A stretch of DNA of 64,000 nt from contig NZ_CP085839.1 in the NCBI RefSeq assembly GCF_020715565.1, positions 2,976,001 to 3,040,000 of the forward strand. The letters are read 5' to 3'. Source of the DNA: Nocardioides sp. Kera G14 (GTDB lineage Bacteria > Actinomycetota > Actinomycetes > Propionibacteriales > Nocardioidaceae). This document shows, one piece after another, positions 40,725 through 50,450 of the stretch; position 1 is the stretch's first letter; the number at the start of each line of letters is the position of its first letter. The position numbers and the translations under genes are program-made. Under the pieces are notes generated by a model. The model did no database searches. It was not told where the DNA came from and saw only the letters and a program-made list of their open reading frames with translations.

Positions 40725-40730
40725 AACCTA
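40725..40730 (-). promoter_or_regulatory. Leaderless -10 element of the ACT-domain gene
   Basis: Minus-strand TAGGTT ends 6 nt before GTG 40718. Confidence 0.5.
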
Positions 40731-40736
40731 CCGGAT

Positions 40737-40771
40737 GGGTGTGACGGAGACACTTCTCCCGCGTCACGCCC
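40737..40771 (-). terminator. Terminator after recD
   Basis: Two-layer hairpin 4 nt after the recD stop: outer stem GGGTGTGACG with CGTCACGCCC (one mismatch), inner stem GGAGA/TCTCC around CACT (40746-40759). It ends the recC-recB-recD transcript just before the next promoter. Confidence 0.6.
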
Positions 40772-40775
40772 ACGG

Positions 40776-42482
40776 TCATCGGAGCCGCTGGACCAGACCG
40801 GTCGCCCGCTGCGCACGACGCTCGATCGCCGCCCTCACCGAGTCGGTCGAACCCACCACCGTGACCCGCTCCTGCGCCCGCGTGACAGCCGTGTAGAAGA
40901 GCTCGCGGGTCAGCAGCGGCGAGTCGGCCGGCGGCAGCAGGACCGTCACGGCGCGGGCCTGGGAGCCCTGCGACTTGTGCACCGTCATCGCGTGGAGGGT
41001 CTCGACCTCGGCCAGCCTCGACGGTGCGTACGTCGACGGGTGGGCGCCCGACATCGCCACCTCGAGCTTCGACCCGGTCGACGACGAGACCACCACGCCG
41101 GTGTCGCCGTTGAAGAGCTCCAGCCCGTAGTCATTGGCAGTGACGAGGATCGGTCGTCCGGGATACCACTCCGGCAGGTGCACGAGCCCGAGCGCATCGG
41201 CCAGCGCGCGCTCGATGCGGCGGTTCCAGAAGGCCGCTCCGGCCGGGCCGTCGCGGTGGGCGCAGAGGAGCCGGTGCTCGTCGGCCAGGGTGAGCGCTCC
41301 CGCCACGTCTCCGCGCGCGCCGGCCTCATGCAGGCCGACGGCGTGGGCGGTCAGCCGCGCCTGCAGGACACCCATCGCCACGGCGTCCTCCGGGTCGATG
41401 AGCGAGAGCGCCGCAGAGCCGGAGCCCAACAGCTCGAGGGCCGTGTCGGCGTCACCTGCTCGCAGCGCCGAGGCCAGGGCACCGATCTCCGCGCCGAACC
41501 GCTTCGACGTGCGGAGCGCCGCCACCGCCTCCGGCGCACGGCTCCGCAGGCCCTCGACCAGGTCGGCCAGCACGGCTCCCGCCTCGACCGACGCGAGCTG
41601 GTCGGCGTCCCCGACCAGCACCAGCCGCGCTGAGGGCCGCACGGCCTCGAGCAGCCGCGCCATCATGGTGAGCGACACCATCGACGTCTCGTCGACGATG
41701 ATCACGTCGTGCGGCAGGGTGTTTCCGCGGTGGTGCCGGAACCGCGTCGACGAGCCCGGTCGCCAGCCCAGCAGGCGGTGCAGGGTCGAGGCGACGAGGT
41801 CAGTCCGGCCGACCGACTCCTGCAACCGCGCCGCCGCCTTGCCGGTCGGTGCTGTCAGGGCGATGCGCAGAGGAGCAGCGGCCTGCTCCTCGAGCAGCTC
41901 GAGCAGACCACGGACGGTCGTCGTCTTGCCGGTGCCGGGCCCACCCGTCAGCACGGTCGTCGACTGGCGAGCGGCCGAGAGCGCAGCGGCCCGCTGGTCG
42001 GCGTACCCCTCACCGGGGAAGATCCGTGCCGCACTCGCCTCCAGCTGGGCGGCATCGACCTCGCGGACGGGCGCCGACAGTCGCGCCAGGAGGTCGTCGC
42101 GGATCTGCCCCTCCTCGCGGTGGTAGCGGTCGAGGTAGAGCAGGCCGTCCTCGAAGCGCAGGACCTGCTCGGCGAGCTTGGACCCGCGACACAGCTCCAG
42201 CCACTCCTCCCCAGACGCGACGGGCCACGGCAGCTCGGGTGCCTCGGCCATCAGTGCCGCGAGGTCGACACACACCGATCCCTGCCGCGCCGCGCGGACA
42301 GCGAGTGCCAGCGCGAGCCGCGCCTGATCGGAAGGCTCGCGGACCAGCTCGCCCAGCCGCGCCGCCACATGCACATCGGCGGCGGTGAGCACGCCCGCCT
42401 CGTTGAACACCCGCAACGCCCCGACGGTGCCGCGTGCGTAGCGCGCGTCGAAGGCATCGACCGGCTCCCAGGTCTCGATCAC
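40776..42482 (-). CDS. recD: Exodeoxyribonuclease V subunit alpha (RecD)
   Basis: 568-aa SF1B 5'-3' helicase of the RecBCD complex. Walker A VLTGGPGTGKTTTVRGLLEL lies at about residue 175; Walker B and following motifs VIIVDETSMVSLTMMARLLE, LVLVGDADQLASVEAGAVL, and the C-terminal TVHKSQGSQARAVTVLLP and ELFYTAVTRAQERVTVVGS are intact. The helicase-signature order is complete, slightly shorter than E. coli RecD (608 aa). It overlaps the recB stop by 4 nt. It works with RecB and RecC in double-strand break processing and degradation of linear DNA. Confidence 0.95.
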   Translation of the reverse strand: MIETWEPVDAFDARYARGTVGALRVFNEAGVLTAADVHVAARLGELVREPSDQARLALALAVRAARQGSVCVDLAALMAEAPELPWPVASGEEWLELCRGSKLAEQVLRFEDGLLYLDRYHREEGQIRDDLLARLSAPVREVDAAQLEASAARIFPGEGYADQRAAALSAARQSTTVLTGGPGTGKTTTVRGLLELLEEQAAAPLRIALTAPTGKAAARLQESVGRTDLVASTLHRLLGWRPGSSTRFRHHRGNTLPHDVIIVDETSMVSLTMMARLLEAVRPSARLVLVGDADQLASVEAGAVLADLVEGLRSRAPEAVAALRTSKRFGAEIGALASALRAGDADTALELLGSGSAALSLIDPEDAVAMGVLQARLTAHAVGLHEAGARGDVAGALTLADEHRLLCAHRDGPAGAAFWNRRIERALADALGLVHLPEWYPGRPILVTANDYGLELFNGDTGVVVSSSTGSKLEVAMSGAHPSTYAPSRLAEVETLHAMTVHKSQGSQARAVTVLLPPADSPLLTRELFYTAVTRAQERVTVVGSTDSVRAAIERRAQRATGLVQRLR

Positions 42483-45400
42483 GGCGTCTCCCCCTCGATC
42501 AGCTCCGAGAGCGCGACGATCAGCGACGCCGGCGGCTCCCAGCGGAAGACACCGGTCGGATCCCCTTCGAGCACTGGCGTTTCGGCACCGGCCATGCCGC
42601 GGACGTAGAGGTAGAGCACCCCGCCGAGATGACGCTCAGGTGAGTAGAGAGGAAGTCGCCAGGAGAGGTAGCGGTGCAGCACGACGCCGTAGAGCATCGC
42701 CTGCAACGGGTAGTGCGAGTGCAGCATCGCCTCGGCCAGCTTGGGCTGCGTGTAGTCGCCCACCGTCTCGCCGAGGAAGTTGGTCTTGTAGTCCACGATC
42801 ACGAAGCGCCCGCCGTCATCACCGGGAAGGCGAAGGACCACGTCGATCGAGCCCGAGAGATAGCCGCGCAGCAGCTGGTCGCCCAGCGCCGGACTCTCCA
42901 GCCTGTCGGCGTACGACGACAGCGGATCGTCCGCGGGCAGGTGCTGCCGCAGCACACCCGCCAGGTCGCGCAGCCGGACCTCGCTGCGCGTCTCGTCGCC
43001 GCCGGTGAGCGGGATCTCGAAGTCGAGCTCTCGGAGCCGGTCGCGCAACGGAATCCCGAGCAGCGACAACCCGCCGGCCACCGGGCCGAGGGAGGTCTGG
43101 TTGAGCGGCAGCAGCCCGTCGGCGAGCTCGTTGACCGACGCGTCGACCGGCCACCAGCGCAGCTGCTCCTCGAGGCAGCGGACCAGCTCGGCGCGGAAGT
43201 CCGGCGCCTCGGGGTCGGCGTGCTCGAGCACCGCATGCACGAGTGAGCCGAAGCCGGCCCCGGCCGGCAGGTCGGCCATCGGCGACCTCAGCCCCAGCTC
43301 GTCGTCAGGGAGGTCCGGATTCGGCAGCAGGGATTCCCCGACTCGAGGGGAGGGGACCGCCGATTCGGCGGGGTCGGGCTCGTCGTCCTTGCCGGCCTCG
43401 GGCGCCTCCGAGCCGATCGAGGGGACGGTCTCCTCGACCCGGATGAGGGCCGAGTAGGAGGTCCGCTTCCAGTCGAGGTCGATGGAGCGGTCGAAGCGGC
43501 GCACGGCCAGCTCGGGGACCGGTGCCCGGACCGCAGGGGCCGACGCCGGTGCGATCGCCGCGATCTCGTGAGAGGGACCGCCCATCTGCGCCAATGCGGT
43601 GAAGACCGCGGCGGCGCCGTCGTCGTCGCGGAGGTCCATCCGCTCCGGCACCTCGGCCGTGCCGGGTCGACGGCCGAAGAGCAGTCGATGCAGGCCGGAC
43701 GGGGGCGTGTTGAAGGTCGGCGCCCACCACGTGACCACCTGTGACTGCGCCCGGGTGAGCGCGACATAGAGGGTGCGCAGCTCCTCGCCCAGGCCCTCAC
43801 TGAGGTGCGCCGCCAGGTGTGCACCCGAGCCGGACACGTCGAGGGAGCGCACCGGCAGACCGGAGACGTCGCGGTCGTGGAAGCGCACGACGTCGGGCCG
43901 GTCATTGACCCAGTTGTCGTAGGCGAAGGGCAGATAGGTGATCGGGTACTCCAGCCCCTTGCTTCCCCAGATCGTCACGATCTGCACGGCCGCCGCATCG
44001 GAGTCGAGCCGCCGCGGCCGCTCGGTCGCCGCCACCCGCCGGCGCTCGTCGCGGAACCACTCCAGCAGCCCGGTGAGCCCGAACCCCTCCGTCGTCTGTA
44101 CGTCGTGCAGCAACTGCCCCAGATGGCGGAGATCGGTCAGCAGCCGGTCGCCGTCGACCTGCCCGAGGATCCGGGCCGTCAGTCCTCGCTCCTCGGCGGC
44201 CTCGACGAGGGCGGCGACACCACGGCCGCGAAGCAGGAGGGCCCAGCCGCGCAGGGTGTCGGCGAGCGAGGCGGTGAGCGACTCTCCGCCGGCGACCAGC
44301 TCGGACGCCCGGAGGCCGAAGAACGGCGTGACAGCCGCGGCCCGGACGAGGCCGGTGCGGTGCGGTGACTCCAGGGCTTCGAGGAGTGCACACCAGGCAT
44401 CAGCTGCCTCGGTCTGGAAGACGTCACCGCCGCCGGTCGTCACGGCCGGCACTCCGCGTGCGGCGAGCGCCCGGGCGACCAGGGCGCCGTGCGCCCGCTG
44501 GGAGACGATGACCGCGATCTGCCCCGCGCGGACCGGCTCGCCGTCCCAGCTCGCACCCTCGGAGAGGACACGGGCGATGTCAGCCGCGCAGTCACGCGCG
44601 ACGAAGGAGCGGGCGTCAGCGGCCGCGATGTCGCCCTTGCGCAGTTTGAAACCCTCGCGACGCACCTGCCGCATCCGCCATGGTGCGCCCGCCCCGACGA
44701 GGCGGGTGCCCGGCCGTGAGGCCTCGATCGGCAGCACCGCGATCTCCGGGTCGCCGAGCTGCGCCTGGTCGAGGACGACGCGGAGCGAGGAGATCAGGTC
44801 GGCGTCGGTGCGCCAGTTGACCGCCAGCGTGGCGCGCGTGGTTGCGGTCGAAGCCGCAGCGAGGTAGGTCGCGACGTCACCACCGCGGAAGCCGTAGATC
44901 GCCTGCTTCGGATCACCGATCAGCACCAGCGTCGCGTGCCCGTCGAAGGCCCGGGAGAGGACCTGCCACTGCACGGGGTCGGTGTCCTGGAACTCGTCGA
45001 CGAGCACGATCCGCCAGCGCTCCCGCATCCGCAGCCGGGCCGGCGAGTGCTCGTCGGACAGTGCGTCGGCGAGACGGGAGAGGAGGTCGTCGTACGACAG
45101 GATGCCGAGGCGGCGCTTGCGGCGCTCGAGCTCGTCACGGACCGCGCAGGCGAAGGAGACCCGAGCCTCGCCAGGGGCATCGCCGGCCGAGGGCGCCAGC
45201 ACCGACTGGGAATCCTCCACCGCCGCCCGCGCCACGGTCAGGGCGACGTCGCGCGAGATCGGCGGAGTGGCGTTCACCGAGCCGTAGCGTCCGAGGTAGA
45301 GGTCGTCGACGATCTCGACCACGAGGTCGTCCACCGAGTCGACGAGGGTCGTGCCGGGATCAGAGTCACCCGCGACACCGAGGGAGCGGAGCACGATCTG

Positions 45401-45709
45401 GCAGAACTGGTGCGTGGTCGCGATCGTCGCGCCGTCGAAGGAGGCGAGGGCGTCGAGCACCCGCCTTCGCTGGACCGGATCCTCCAGCGTGCGAGAAGCC
45501 ACCACGAGATGCTCGCGCACCCGCTCGCGCAGCTCCTGCGTCGCGGCCCGGCCGAAGGTGATGACCAGCATCTGGTCCAGCGTCGCGACGCCCTCGGCGA
45601 CATAGCGGGTCACCAGCGTGGCCAGGGCGAAGGTCTTGCCCGTGCCGGCACTGGCTTCGAGCAGCGTGGTGCCGGTCGGCAGCGGCCCGGCGAGGTCGAA
45701 GGGCACCAT
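42479..45709 (-). CDS. recB: Exodeoxyribonuclease V subunit beta (RecB)
   Basis: 1076-aa SF1A 3'-5' helicase-nuclease. Walker A LLEASAGTGKTFALATLVTR lies at about residues 16-35; IVLVDEFQDTDPVQWQVLSR, LVLIGDPKQAIYGFRGGDVA and VQIVTIWGSKGLEYPITYLP are the later helicase motifs. The C-terminal nuclease domain has GSIDVVLRLPGDDGGRFVIV and DYKTNFLG (about 965-975), the metal-dependent RecB nuclease signature. ATG 45709 overlaps the recC stop by one base (TGATG); the longer upstream reading is the recC antisense-frame shadow. The complex resects DNA ends and loads RecA. Confidence 0.95.
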   Translation of the reverse strand: MVPFDLAGPLPTGTTLLEASAGTGKTFALATLVTRYVAEGVATLDQMLVITFGRAATQELRERVREHLVVASRTLEDPVQRRRVLDALASFDGATIATTHQFCQIVLRSLGVAGDSDPGTTLVDSVDDLVVEIVDDLYLGRYGSVNATPPISRDVALTVARAAVEDSQSVLAPSAGDAPGEARVSFACAVRDELERRKRRLGILSYDDLLSRLADALSDEHSPARLRMRERWRIVLVDEFQDTDPVQWQVLSRAFDGHATLVLIGDPKQAIYGFRGGDVATYLAAASTATTRATLAVNWRTDADLISSLRVVLDQAQLGDPEIAVLPIEASRPGTRLVGAGAPWRMRQVRREGFKLRKGDIAAADARSFVARDCAADIARVLSEGASWDGEPVRAGQIAVIVSQRAHGALVARALAARGVPAVTTGGGDVFQTEAADAWCALLEALESPHRTGLVRAAAVTPFFGLRASELVAGGESLTASLADTLRGWALLLRGRGVAALVEAAEERGLTARILGQVDGDRLLTDLRHLGQLLHDVQTTEGFGLTGLLEWFRDERRRVAATERPRRLDSDAAAVQIVTIWGSKGLEYPITYLPFAYDNWVNDRPDVVRFHDRDVSGLPVRSLDVSGSGAHLAAHLSEGLGEELRTLYVALTRAQSQVVTWWAPTFNTPPSGLHRLLFGRRPGTAEVPERMDLRDDDGAAAVFTALAQMGGPSHEIAAIAPASAPAVRAPVPELAVRRFDRSIDLDWKRTSYSALIRVEETVPSIGSEAPEAGKDDEPDPAESAVPSPRVGESLLPNPDLPDDELGLRSPMADLPAGAGFGSLVHAVLEHADPEAPDFRAELVRCLEEQLRWWPVDASVNELADGLLPLNQTSLGPVAGGLSLLGIPLRDRLRELDFEIPLTGGDETRSEVRLRDLAGVLRQHLPADDPLSSYADRLESPALGDQLLRGYLSGSIDVVLRLPGDDGGRFVIVDYKTNFLGETVGDYTQPKLAEAMLHSHYPLQAMLYGVVLHRYLSWRLPLYSPERHLGGVLYLYVRGMAGAETPVLEGDPTGVFRWEPPASLIVALSELIEGETP

Positions 45710-48700
45710 CACCACGACCCCTGCTCTGCCACCAGCAACGGGCTCCAGAGCCGCAGCGCGAGATCGGCGAAGCGATCCGGCTCGGGCAGCGGCGCCCGGG
45801 CGCCCCAGGCGCGGGCATGCTCGGCCGCCGACTGCTCGCCGGGGAACTTCCCGTCGCGCCAGTCCCAGCCGGCCTTCTCGAGGGCACCGTCGTGATCCAT
45901 GCCGGTGCGGCGATGGCGCGCGTAGGTGAGGGAGGTCTTCAGCGGCAGTGGCAACGGCATCGCGAGCCCCTCTTCGCGCAGCGAGACGAGGTCGCGGAGC
46001 ACGGCGCGCGCGGTGTGGTCGAGTGGGCCGAGCTGGGACAGCGAGAAGGCCGCGCCGCGCGCGCCGCCGGCTCGCCCGAGGGTCAGCGCCGACCAAGCCC
46101 GGTCCTCGTCGGTCGCCGCCAGGGCGAGCAACCTGATCCACGACTGGAGCCGGTGGGACGCACCCAACCGGCTGTAGTGGACGGTGACCATCCGGTCGCC
46201 GAAGAGGTCACCCACGGTGCCGCGCAGGCGGCGGCCGCCGCCCAGGTCCACATCGATGTCGACGGTCCGCGACGGCGTACTGCCGCGGAGCCGGAGGCCT
46301 TCGGCGCCGATCGGCTTCGCCTTGGCGACGACCTCGTCGAGGAGCCGCCAGCCGAGCCACTTGGGCGGCACCACGCCGCGGCGGAACTCCCGCTGGCGCG
46401 CCTGGTCGGGGTGCAAGCCGCGGAGCAGGTCGCCGAGGATGCGGTCGCCCGCACCCCACTGCACGAGCTGGTCGACCTCGACGGGCAACCCGTCGTCGAG
46501 CGACTCCTCGTCCCGGGGCAGGGCGAGATCGAGGCTCTGCCGGAAGAACCCGCGCACAGGGCTCTTCCAGAACGCCAGCAGCTCCTCCAGTCCGACGTCA
46601 CGGTCGCCGGCGACGGGCAGGGGCGCATCGAGCAACGGAGGCACCGGAGTCCGCTCCTGGAGGGCGGAGCGGGCGCCGGCGAGCGCGGAGCGGTCGAAGG
46701 TGAACGGCTGGCCGGGCACGAGCGCTCCGGGCGTCAGGTTGCGGGCGTCGAACGGCTGCAGCGGATGTCGCGCGGTCACGACCTCGGAGACCCGCCGCCC
46801 GTCGGGAGCGGTGGCCGTCAGGTCGAGGGCGTCGATCAGCTCACCGAGCGGCACGGCCGGCGGGCGCGGCTGGCCGGAGTAGACGTCAGCACCGGTCCAG
46901 GTGACGACGAGGGTGTCCTTCGCCGCGAGGATCGCATCGAGCAACAGCTGCCGGTCCTCGGTGCGCAGGTCGCGCTCCCCCGTCATCGGTGTCCGGGCGA
47001 GCAGGTCGTCCCCGTCGACGGCCCGCGCGCGCGGGAAGACGCCGTCATCGAGTCCCAGTACGGCGACGACCCGGTGCGGCACCGAGCGCATCGGCACCAG
47101 CGTGGCGACCGTGAGTGATCCGGTGCGGAAGTTCGCACGCGTGGGCCGCCCGGCCAAGCGGTCGGCGAGGAGCGCACGCACGTCGGCGATGCCCAGCGTC
47201 CCGGCATCCACCCCGTCCGCTGCGGCGCGGATCCGCCCGAGCTCGCGGACCAGCTGGCCGTACTGCCATCCGTCGTCCCCCTTCACGGAGGTGAGCGCAT
47301 CGACACCCTCGACCAGGGCGTCGAGCCAGTGCCCGAGCGGGTGCTCACCGACGAGACGGTCGGTGACGTCACGGAGGCGGTGGACGAGCTCGGTGAGCCG
47401 GCCCGCCAGCTCGATCGAGCCGCTGCCGACGTCGTCGAGGGGCAGGGTGGCGTCGAGCCAGGCGCCGGCGTCGTCGGAGAGCGCAACGCCGGTCAGGAGC
47501 CGGTCGAGGCCGAACTCCCACGTGTTGGCGGCGTAGTCGCCGAGGCCGAACGGCTCGCGGTGCGCCGCATCGAAACCCCAGCGGATGCCGGTCTCCGCGG
47601 CCCAGGTCGCCAGCTGCTCGAGGTCGTCGTCGCGCAGTCCGAACCGCCGCCACACGGGCTCGAGATGGGCCAGGTCGAGCACCTCACCCACACCCGCACG
47701 GCCACCCGCGAGGTCGAGGAGCGTCGAGGCGATGCCGAGGAGCGGGTTGGTCGACTCGGGCGAGCGGTCGGCCAGGCGAACGCGCAGCTTGTGCGCCGGA
47801 TGTCCCTCAGGGCCGACCACGTCGGCGAGCCCGAAGGAGGCCTCCAACAACGGTGCATAGGTCTCGATGTCGGGGCACATCACGAGGACGTCGCGTGGCT
47901 CGAGCGTCGGGTCGTCGGCGAGCAGCCCGAGCACCACCTCGCGCAGCACCTCGACCTGGCGCGCCGGCCCATGGGCGGCGTGCAGCTGCACCGACCGGTC
48001 GCCCGTGGCCACCACCCGATCCGAGGTCACTTCGACGACGTTGGCCCGCAGGTCCGACTGCAGCCAGCCGAGCAGCGTCGGCGGAGCCTCGACGCCGGCC
48101 GCGACCGGCTCGTCGACGAGCTCCACCCGGGACAGCGACCGCTGCAGCTCCCGTACGTCGCGCCCGAGTGAGGCGAGCAGCGGGTGCCCGACGTGCTCGT
48201 GTGAGCGGTCCTCGGCCCGCACGACCGGCCCGCCCAGATCGTCGAGCGCCGCCCACAAGGGGGCCGAGGGATGCGGCAACCACAGGTGCACCTCGCGGTG
48301 CTCACCGAGCGCGCCGAGCAGCTCGATCTCCGAGGCGGACAGCCGGGTGTGGCCGAAGAGCGAGACGCGCGACGGCAGGTCGCCGGCGGGACCGTCCTGC
48401 AGATGCGCGACCACCGCAGCCTGCCGCAGGTGCGGCGCCATGACCGGCACCGACGCCACCAGGCGCCGCCACAGCTCGGGCTGCCATGCGAGGTCCTCGG
48501 GGACCACCCCGCCGAGGCCGTCCGACGACCCGCCCGCGGTCCAGTCGGCGACGAGGGACGGACGCTGGCCGGCGTACGAGGAGAAGAGGCGGGCGAGGCG
48601 ACGGGCGAGCGCGAGGCGACGACCGGGTTGGGCCAGGTGACGGGCCAACGGCGACGCCCAGGACTCACCGAGGGTGGCGTCGATGACCGACATCAGCGGC

Positions 48701-48963
48701 CAGGTGAGGCGTTCGGGGGCCCACGCATCCTCGTCACCGGTCCCCAGGATCTCCGCGATCAGCGAGGGTGCGGTGCGGAAGTCGACGCCGGCACAGACAC
48801 CGAGGCGGTCCGACAGCTTCTGCGAGAGCCAACGCTCGACCCCGCGGGCCGGAACGACCACGACCTCGGTCGCGAAGGGGTCCTCCCCGGGCACGGCGAG
48901 CAGCTCCGCCAGACCTGCGACGAGCAGGTCCGAACGCGCGGCGCGATGGAGGTGGAGGACCAC
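45709..48963 (-). CDS. recC: Exodeoxyribonuclease V subunit gamma (RecC)
   Basis: 1084-aa RecC. The inactive helicase-like N-terminus begins HRAARSDLLVAGLAELLAVP and has FATEVVVVPARGVERWLSQK, VDFRTAPSLIAEILGTG and DVLVMCPDIETYAPLLEASF; later segments GSLTVATLVPMRSVPHRVVA and VLGLDDGVFPRARAVDGDDL are typical RecC. The C-terminal nuclease-like domain lacks catalytic residues as in the family. RecC recognises Chi in E. coli; the actinobacterial recognition sequence cannot be read here. GTG 48963 has TAGGTT 6 nt upstream, making recC the first gene of recCBD. Confidence 0.94.
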   Translation of the reverse strand: MVLHLHRAARSDLLVAGLAELLAVPGEDPFATEVVVVPARGVERWLSQKLSDRLGVCAGVDFRTAPSLIAEILGTGDEDAWAPERLTWPLMSVIDATLGESWASPLARHLAQPGRRLALARRLARLFSSYAGQRPSLVADWTAGGSSDGLGGVVPEDLAWQPELWRRLVASVPVMAPHLRQAAVVAHLQDGPAGDLPSRVSLFGHTRLSASEIELLGALGEHREVHLWLPHPSAPLWAALDDLGGPVVRAEDRSHEHVGHPLLASLGRDVRELQRSLSRVELVDEPVAAGVEAPPTLLGWLQSDLRANVVEVTSDRVVATGDRSVQLHAAHGPARQVEVLREVVLGLLADDPTLEPRDVLVMCPDIETYAPLLEASFGLADVVGPEGHPAHKLRVRLADRSPESTNPLLGIASTLLDLAGGRAGVGEVLDLAHLEPVWRRFGLRDDDLEQLATWAAETGIRWGFDAAHREPFGLGDYAANTWEFGLDRLLTGVALSDDAGAWLDATLPLDDVGSGSIELAGRLTELVHRLRDVTDRLVGEHPLGHWLDALVEGVDALTSVKGDDGWQYGQLVRELGRIRAAADGVDAGTLGIADVRALLADRLAGRPTRANFRTGSLTVATLVPMRSVPHRVVAVLGLDDGVFPRARAVDGDDLLARTPMTGERDLRTEDRQLLLDAILAAKDTLVVTWTGADVYSGQPRPPAVPLGELIDALDLTATAPDGRRVSEVVTARHPLQPFDARNLTPGALVPGQPFTFDRSALAGARSALQERTPVPPLLDAPLPVAGDRDVGLEELLAFWKSPVRGFFRQSLDLALPRDEESLDDGLPVEVDQLVQWGAGDRILGDLLRGLHPDQARQREFRRGVVPPKWLGWRLLDEVVAKAKPIGAEGLRLRGSTPSRTVDIDVDLGGGRRLRGTVGDLFGDRMVTVHYSRLGASHRLQSWIRLLALAATDEDRAWSALTLGRAGGARGAAFSLSQLGPLDHTARAVLRDLVSLREEGLAMPLPLPLKTSLTYARHRRTGMDHDGALEKAGWDWRDGKFPGEQSAAEHARAWGARAPLPEPDRFADLALRLWSPLLVAEQGSW

Positions 48964-48969
48964 CGTCGC

Positions 48970-48975
48970 AACCTA
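48970..48975 (-). promoter_or_regulatory. Leaderless -10 element of the recCBD operon
   Basis: Minus-strand TAGGTT ends 6 nt before GTG 48963. Confidence 0.55.
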
Positions 48976-49003
48976 TCTGCCCGCGCCGACAGCCGGCACG
49001 GCG

Positions 49004-49786
49004 TTACGACGCGAGTGCTCGCTCGAGCATCTGCAGCGCATGCGCCGGATGCACCTCGATGCTCTGCGCGACGGACACGGGACGGCGCCGCTCCGACCAC
49101 AGCGCACGCAGCGCGTTCACCAGGTCCCGCAGGCCGGTGCGTGGCTGCTCACCGAAGATCCGGAAGCGCTCGACGACCGGCACCTCGGCCACGGTCAGCC
49201 CCGCGCGGGCGGCGCGGGCGGTGAGGAGCACGTCGATCTGATCCCCGTCGGCCCATCGGCCCTGGCTGGCGACCGGGAGGTCCAGCACGTCGCGCCGGTC
49301 GGCCCAGAACCCGTAGAAGCCGAAGCCGATGTCGGTCGTACCACTGCCGTACAGCCGATTGGCGAGAAGGTTGACGAGGCGGTCCCCGAGCGCACGCAGC
49401 GCCGTCATCTCCGCGGAGCCGCCGCCCGACAGTCGCCGGGAGCCTGCGACGAAGCCCGCGCCTGCGACCAGTTCACCGACCAGCGCCGGGATGGTCGACG
49501 GGTCCACGGTGCCGTCGACCGGCAGGGTGACGATGACGTCGCCGGTCGCCGAGGTCACGCCGGCGGCGAGCGCGGCGCCCTTGCCCGCGCCGAGGCGACG
49601 GATGACGGTCAGGTGCTGGCACGCCTGGCGGGCGGCGCTGACCGTGCCGTCGACGGATCCTCCGTCGACGAGGATCACCTCGTGCACCGTCGGCAACTGC
49701 CGGAGCACGAAGTGCACGTTCATGGCCTCGTTGAGTGCCGGTACAACGACACTCACGCGCGGGCCCAGAGCAGAGCTGTCTCCCAT
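49004..49786 (-). CDS. Family 2 glycosyltransferase
   Basis: 260-aa GT-A fold glycosyltransferase. VSVVVPALNEAMNVHFVLRQ and EVILVDGGSVDGTVSAARQA give the nucleotide-sugar site; GAGKGAALAAGVTSATGDVI and LPVDGTVDPSTIPALVGEL follow. It resembles dolichol-phosphate-mannose synthase-like transferases without the membrane extension; GTTDIGFGFYGFWADRRDVL lies near the acceptor region. Donor and acceptor are unknown. ATG 49786 with GGGGG 6-9 nt upstream is preferred to a 20-codon extension. It stands alone between recCBD and the PGPGW gene. Confidence 0.85.
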   Translation of the reverse strand: MGDSSALGPRVSVVVPALNEAMNVHFVLRQLPTVHEVILVDGGSVDGTVSAARQACQHLTVIRRLGAGKGAALAAGVTSATGDVIVTLPVDGTVDPSTIPALVGELVAGAGFVAGSRRLSGGGSAEMTALRALGDRLVNLLANRLYGSGTTDIGFGFYGFWADRRDVLDLPVASQGRWADGDQIDVLLTARAARAGLTVAEVPVVERFRIFGEQPRTGLRDLVNALRALWSERRRPVSVAQSIEVHPAHALQMLERALAS

Positions 49787-49887
49787 GTGAATCCCCCTCA
49801 GACGGAGATTCTGGCCCGCATCAGAAGCACCGTGGATGATCCACAATCCGGTAACAGGGCAGCGTTTCCGCAGGTGGCGCGGATTTT

Positions 49888-49904
49888 CCGGGACATCGTC
49901 CCGG
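49888..49904. terminator. Small hairpin in the glycosyltransferase/PGPGW gap
   Basis: CCGGGAC (49888-49894), loop ATC, GTCCCGG (49898-49904), in the 171-nt gap. It lies 54 nt after the PGPGW stop and has no U-tract, so termination is only possible, not shown. The rest of the gap shows no gene. Confidence 0.35.
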
Positions 49905-49957
49905 TCCTAAGTGTGGATCGGATGTGGGCGGACTTACCGACCCGAGGGAGACGCCCG

Positions 49958-50425
49958 TCACTCGTCGGCGTCATCGGCGGCGCGGATCTCTCCTCGCAGC
50001 TCTGCGACCGCTTCGGGATGGCCGTGGAAACGACGGTAGGAGTAGCCGACGAGCGCGAGGGCCAGGAGTGCCGAGATCAGCAGGGTCACACCCGTCCACG
50101 CTCCGCCGAGGAGCCAGTAGGCGCTCCGCAGCGGCCACCAGCTCGGAGCCGGCGGCTGCACGATCCACAGGACGCCCACTGCGCCGAGCGCGAGTGCGAA
50201 GAGCGTCGACATCATTGCCCGCAGGTTCGTGCTGACACCGTCGGCGGCGCTGCGCAGCGCCCGCAACCTGACCGGCTCGACCCGCTTCTCGGCCCACGTG
50301 TACTGGCGGGAGAGGAGCGCGAGTCCAGCGAAGAGCATCAACAGGCCCGGGCCGGGCAGGACCAGCGCCGCGATCCCTGCAGCCACCAGGATCCAGCCGG
50401 CGCCCTCGAGGAGCAGACGCTTCAC
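49958..50425 (-). CDS. PGPGW-family membrane protein
   Basis: 155-aa protein with hydrophobic segments at about residues 9-38 (containing the ALVLPGPGLLMLFAGLALLS family motif), 75-95 and 105-125. The loop after the first hairpin has SRQYTWAEKRVEPVR, common in this actinobacterial family, and an acidic tail follows (GEIRAADDADE). Function unknown. GTG 50425 has TAGTCT 7 nt upstream with no Shine-Dalgarno. Downstream of the ABC/secreted-protein operon but with its own promoter-like element. Confidence 0.82.
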   Translation of the reverse strand: MKRLLLEGAGWILVAAGIAALVLPGPGLLMLFAGLALLSRQYTWAEKRVEPVRLRALRSAADGVSTNLRAMMSTLFALALGAVGVLWIVQPPAPSWWPLRSAYWLLGGAWTGVTLLISALLALALVGYSYRRFHGHPEAVAELRGEIRAADDADE

Positions 50426-50432
50426 ATTGCCG

Positions 50433-50438
50433 AGACTA
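50433..50438 (-). promoter_or_regulatory. Leaderless -10 element of the PGPGW gene
   Basis: Minus-strand TAGTCT ends 7 nt before GTG 50425, in the 25-nt gap after the secreted-protein stop. Confidence 0.5.
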
Positions 50439-50450
50439 CGAGCCGGATCG

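Noticed and set aside
45710..46141. N-terminal extension of RecB of 144 codons
   Set aside because: It lies over recC in another frame; the ATG at 45709 immediately precedes the Walker A region as in the family and overlaps the recC stop.
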